Shown here in pieces: positions 61,172 through 64,000 of a stretch of 64,000 bases of DNA. Numbering within the stretch: position 1 is the first letter of the stretch; each line of letters starts with the position of its first letter. The position numbers and the translations under genes were made by a program. A model generated the notes under the pieces. The model was not told the origin of the DNA. It searched no databases and worked only from the letters and a program-made list of their open reading frames with translations. This stretch comes from Streptomyces fradiae (GTDB lineage: Bacteria; Actinomycetota; Actinomycetes; Streptomycetales; Streptomycetaceae): the NCBI RefSeq assembly GCF_041270065.1, contig NZ_CP065958.1, forward strand, positions 7,006,001-7,070,000, given 5' to 3'.

Positions 61172-62004
61172 CGGAGCGCTCCGGCGGCAGCGGCGGCGGT
61201 GACGGGAGTGCGCGGCACCGGGGGCCTCGCCTCCAGGTCGTCGTACGGCGGGCGGTGACGTCGTACCGGTGCGGGTACGGCGAGCAGGGCGAGCCCGAGC
61301 AGCGCGGCGGCGACCAGCGCGTCGAACCAGTAGTGGTTGGCGGTGCCGACGATGACCAGCAGGGTGAGCAGCGGGTGCAGCAGCCAGAGCCAGCGGGCCC
61401 GGGTGCGCGTCGCGGCGATGATGCCGATCGCGACCATCAGGGCCCAGCCGAAGTGCAGCGAGGGCATCGCCGCGAACTGGTTCGCCATCGAGTCGGCCTC
61501 GGGCGTCGCGCCGTAGACGGAGGGGCCGTACACCCGCGCGGTGTCGACGAGCCCGCTCGCCGCGAGCATCCGGGGCGGCGCGAGCGGCAGCAGCAGGTGC
61601 AGCGCGAGCGCGGCGGCGGTGAGGAGGGCGAGGACCCGGCGGGACCAGAGGTAGTGGGCGGGCCGGCGCCAGTACAGCCAGGCGAGGAAGGCCAGGGTGG
61701 CCGGGAAGTGCACGGCCGCGTAGTAGGTGTTCGCGGCCCGGATCAGCCCTTCGCCGTGCAGCAGCAACTGCTGGACCGCGCCCTCGCCGGGCAGGTGCAC
61801 GGCCCGCTCCAGGTCCCACACGCGGTCGGCGTTGTGGAAGGCCCGGGTCTCGTGCCCGTTCGCGAAGAGCCGGCCGAACTTGTAGACCAGGAACAGCGCC
61901 GTGACCAGCAACAGCTCGCGCACCAGCGGCGGCCGTCCGGGGGTAGCCGTCGGCCCCGGTCCTGCAGGACGTGTCTTTCGTATCCCGCGTATCCCGGTAG
62001 CCAT
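61168..62004 (-). CDS. PAP2-superfamily phosphatase, inositol-phosphotransferase-like
   Basis: A 278-residue membrane protein with six TMs. The PAP2 catalytic residues are in FAAMPSLHFGWALM (Ser-x-x-His) and GTANHYWFDALVAA (His and Asp), the arrangement of the Aur1/IPC-synthase-like subgroup. ATG 62004 is preceded by AGGGG. Divergent from the TetR gene across a 34-bp palindrome, so likely repressed by it. Probably acts on a phospholipid or isoprenoid phosphate. Confidence 0.88.
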   Translation of the reverse strand: MATGIRGIRKTRPAGPGPTATPGRPPLVRELLLVTALFLVYKFGRLFANGHETRAFHNADRVWDLERAVHLPGEGAVQQLLLHGEGLIRAANTYYAAVHFPATLAFLAWLYWRRPAHYLWSRRVLALLTAAALALHLLLPLAPPRMLAASGLVDTARVYGPSVYGATPEADSMANQFAAMPSLHFGWALMVAIGIIAATRTRARWLWLLHPLLTLLVIVGTANHYWFDALVAAALLGLALLAVPAPVRRHRPPYDDLEARPPVPRTPVTAAAAAGALR

Positions 62005-62066
62005 GGCGCGGCCCCTTTTTCCGTCAATTCGGACAGCAAACGGAGAGACTGTAGATCCGATTTCAT

Positions 62067-62100
62067 CGAGACGCAAGCGTATCGATACGTTTGCGTCTCG
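62067..62100. promoter_or_regulatory. 34-bp near-perfect palindrome, likely TetR operator
   Basis: Outer arms CGAGACGCAAG and TTTGCGTCTCG (one mismatch) flank the perfect core CGTATCGATACG. It sits between the divergent PAP2 and TetR genes, 62 bp from the first start and 71 bp from the second, in the usual place for an autoregulatory TetR operator. Confidence 0.85.
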
Positions 62101-62171
62101 ATTGTGCACCCCCTACTCTCGGATGTGCGGAAACCCATCCGCTGGGGTACGGGGTCTCCGGGAGGAAACCG

Positions 62172-62816
62172 ATGTCCACGCACGCCGCGACCGCCGCCGC
62201 CCGACGGGGCAAGCTCACCGCCGAGCGGGAGGCCGAGCTGTACGAGGCGGTCATCTGCCTGCTGCGCGAGGGCGGCTACGACTCCGTGACCATGGAGGGC
62301 GTCGCCGCCCGCACCAAATGCGGCAAGGCCACGCTCTACCGCCAGTGGGGCACCAAGCCCCGGCTCGTCACCGCCGCCCTGGACAAGGCCCGCTGCGCCG
62401 TCTTCACCGACATCGACACGGGCTCCCTCGTCGGCGACCTGCGCGAGGCGGCCCGGGTCGCCGCCTCCCGCCGCGAGCGCGACGCCGAACTGATGGAGGC
62501 CGTCAGCCAGGCGTACATCCAGCACCCCGACCTGCGGGCCGCGCTCCGCGAGACCGTGATCGCGCCCGAGGTCGCCGCCCTCGACGCGATGCTCGGCCGG
62601 GGCGTCGAGCGCGGCGAGCTCGCCGCCGACAACCCCGCCATCGGCTTCGTCGCCCCCTGCTTCCTGGGCATGCTCCGCATCGAGCGCATCTTCGAGGACC
62701 GCTTCGCCGACGCCGCGACCATGCGCGTCTTCGTGGACGCGGTGCTGCTGCCGGCGCTCGGCGTGACGCCGAGGCCGGAGCCGGGCCCTGAGCCGGACGA
62801 GCCCGCCGAGGTGTGA
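62172..62816 (+). CDS. TetR-family transcriptional regulator
   Basis: A 214-residue TetR repressor. The N-terminal HTH is LLREGGYDSVTMEGVAARTK and CGKATLYRQWGTKPRLV; the C-terminal ligand domain resembles TetR_C_16-type (LMEAVSQAYIQHPDLRAALR). GGAGGAAACCG precedes ATG 62172. It probably represses the divergent PAP2-DMT operon and itself through the palindrome at 62067. Confidence 0.92.
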   Translation: MSTHAATAAARRGKLTAEREAELYEAVICLLREGGYDSVTMEGVAARTKCGKATLYRQWGTKPRLVTAALDKARCAVFTDIDTGSLVGDLREAARVAASRRERDAELMEAVSQAYIQHPDLRAALRETVIAPEVAALDAMLGRGVERGELAADNPAIGFVAPCFLGMLRIERIFEDRFADAATMRVFVDAVLLPALGVTPRPEPGPEPDEPAEV

Positions 62817-62845
62817 GCTCTCCCGCCGTCCGGCACCCTGAGGTC

Positions 62846-63235
62846 ATGCCCCACGCCGCACCAGACTCCTCCCGGCCGCCGGTCCGGGTCCGCGTCCGCC
62901 GCGTCTACGAGCCGCCCGAGCCCGACGACGGACTGCGGGTGCTCGTCGACCGCCTCTGGCCGCGCGGCCTGGCGAAGGCCGACGCGCACCTCGACGAGTG
63001 GCCCAAGTCCCTCACCCCCTCGAACGAACTCCGGCGCTGGTACCACGGCCCCGACGGCGAGTTCGAGGAGTTCCGGCACCGTTACGAGCAGGAGCTCGCC
63101 GCCCCGGACGCCGCCGAGGCCCTCTCGCAGCTGCGCGCCCGCGCCGCCGAGGGGCCGGTCACCCTGCTCACCGCCGCCAAGGACCCCTCGGTCAGCCACA
63201 CCGCCGTCCTCATGGAGGCCCTGGGCGCCCAGTGA
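62846..63235 (+). CDS. DUF488 family protein
   Basis: A 129-residue protein matching DUF488: VRVRRVYEPPEPDDGLRVLV, DRLWPRGLAKADAHLDEWPK, SLTPSNELRRWYHGP, and VTLLTAAKDPSVSHTAVL. DRLWPRG is the family hallmark. Function unknown. Starts 30 nt after the TetR stop with TGAGG, probably cotranscribed. Confidence 0.9.
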   Translation: MPHAAPDSSRPPVRVRVRRVYEPPEPDDGLRVLVDRLWPRGLAKADAHLDEWPKSLTPSNELRRWYHGPDGEFEEFRHRYEQELAAPDAAEALSQLRARAAEGPVTLLTAAKDPSVSHTAVLMEALGAQ

Positions 63236-63319
63236 GCGGCGCACGGGCGGGGCGACGTCCGCACAGCTGCCCCGGCTCCCAGCCGGACCGGCGCCAACTC
63301 CGCGCCACGCTCGCCGCGT

Positions 63320-63847
63320 TCACCCGCCGAGCCCGCGCAGCCGGGGCGCCTCCGCCACCGCATCCACCGCCCCGGCGCCGCCCGCCGCTCCGACCCGGGC
63401 GGCCAGCTCCCGCGCCCACGCGACGAGTCCGGCGACATCCACCCCGTACGTCTCCCCGTCCCCGTACCCGTCCCGTACGTACCCCTCGATCCGGCCGGCC
63501 CCGCGCAGCAACAACCGCGCCCCGCCCGTCGCGTTCCCGCGCGCCGCGTGCGTCAGCCCCACGGCCAGCTGCGCGAGCCCCTGCCACAGCTCCCGCTCGC
63601 CCTCCGGCCGCGCCTTCCAGGCGTCCTCGAACACCTCGTGCGCATGGAACGGCATCCCGGCGTCCAGCAACCGCTGCGCCTCCCGCACCGCCTCCCCGGG
63701 CGTCCGCACCACCCCCTCCGGCTGCCGCGCGACCCCCTCCGCCCCGTACGCCAACGGCCGCCCGAGCCCGTCCCGCGGCCGCCCGCTCCGCGCCCGCCCC
63801 TCCGCGTCCCGGTCCCTGCCCCGATCGCTGCCCCGATCCGTGTCCAT
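63320..63847 (-). CDS. DUF309 family protein
   Basis: A 175-residue protein with a DUF309 core: AQRLLDAGMPFHAHEVFEDA, WKARPEGERELWQGLAQLAV, LTHAARGNATGGARLLLRGA. HxxHExxE-like HAHEVFEDAW may bind metal. The N-terminal ~60 residues are charged and low-complexity. ATG 63847. Convergent with DUF488. Role unknown. Confidence 0.85.
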   Translation of the reverse strand: MDTDRGSDRGRDRDAEGRARSGRPRDGLGRPLAYGAEGVARQPEGVVRTPGEAVREAQRLLDAGMPFHAHEVFEDAWKARPEGERELWQGLAQLAVGLTHAARGNATGGARLLLRGAGRIEGYVRDGYGDGETYGVDVAGLVAWARELAARVGAAGGAGAVDAVAEAPRLRGLGG

Positions 63848-63964
63848 CCCCCCATTGTCCGCCGCCGCGCGCCGGTGACCCCCCGTGTGCTGATCCACCC
63901 CGTGAAGTGAGGTAATGTTCTCTTGCACGCCGACACCGGGTCCGAACCCGGGACGGACGAGCAC

Positions 63965-64000
63965 CGGGACGTGGCGCAGCTTGGTAGCGCACTTGACTGG
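63965..64000 (+). tRNA. tRNA-Pro(GGG), 5' part, cut by window end
   Basis: Acceptor CGGGACG, TG, D arm GCGC-AGCTTGGTA-GCGC, A, anticodon stem CTTGA and loop CTGG... can be read. The loop C-T-G-G fixes position 34 as G, giving anticodon GGG. The 3' part lies outside. Its acceptor pairs perfectly with the orphan 3' half at 4112-4154. A TAATGT box at 63912 could be its -10. Confidence 0.9.

Overview
The window is high-GC actinobacterial DNA that looks like a Streptomyces chromosome. Supporting signs are the extreme third-position GC, frequent GTG and TTG starts, many 4-base (ATGA/GTGA) overlaps, and families typical of the genus: 2-methylisoborneol synthase with an EshA-like shell, LuxR-type AAA regulators, SpoIIE phosphatases and split LigD. 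All assignments come from reading the sequence and from recalled family knowledge; no search was run.

Left edge (1-4215): a two-gene minus-strand unit (SRPBCC-like protein, flavodoxin) is followed by a graveyard of mobile-element relics (HTH regulator fragment, frameshifted integrase C-terminus, IS5-type transposase piece). Two copies of a tRNA-Pro 3' end lie at 2472-2500 and 4112-4154, with an orphan 416-residue gene between them. The second copy is followed by a strong terminator. This looks like the scar of an element that integrated in tRNA-Pro. The first 36 nt of an intact tRNA-Pro(GGG) lie at the extreme right edge.

4376-11518: a secreted galactose-oxidase-like copper radical oxidase with two nearly identical carbohydrate-binding modules, an FAD-linked (BBE-type) oxidase, a divergent DUF1326/DUF2182 pair, and a small plus-strand operon (small protein, ArsR, HATPase, small membrane protein).

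11526-25936: an energy and dormancy-like block. A six-gene hyfIBCEFG-like operon encodes a complex I/hydrogenase-4-like membrane complex whose large subunit lacks the [NiFe] cysteine ligands. Upstream is an operon arsR-sulP-PPOX-HATPase-STAS. Both ArsR genes carry the same operator-like motif. A second PPOX protein, a Rossmann-like protein and a VKOR follow, two of their promoters carrying the palindrome GGGCCGTTCGGCCC. A SpoIIE-type phosphatase closes the block.

26008-41870: a Ser/Thr kinase fused to an extracellular peptide-binding domain; a methyltransferase; the 2-methylisoborneol cluster (family 2B encapsulin shell, terpene cyclase, GPP methyltransferase); NHEJ genes (Ku, LigD-type polymerase, phosphoesterase); a Clp/Hsp100 ATPase; and a DyP peroxidase with its family 1 encapsulin shell. 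Two different encapsulin compartments therefore lie about 10 kb apart.

41908-54609: a GreA-like factor and a HAD hydrolase, then the most unusual locus (43210-51508): a cytosolic trypsin-like protease, a 1746-residue double-NTPase/trypsin fusion, a DNA/RNA non-specific endonuclease and a divergent metacaspase-like protease. I read this as a candidate NTPase-controlled conflict or cell-death system. A large LuxR-family AAA regulator is convergent with it.

54849-64000: a secreted subtilisin, a GNAT protein, an NAD-kinase-like/SPFH pair, a DMT transporter/PAP2 pair divergent from a TetR gene across a 34-bp palindrome, DUF488 and DUF309 proteins, and the 5' part of tRNA-Pro(GGG).
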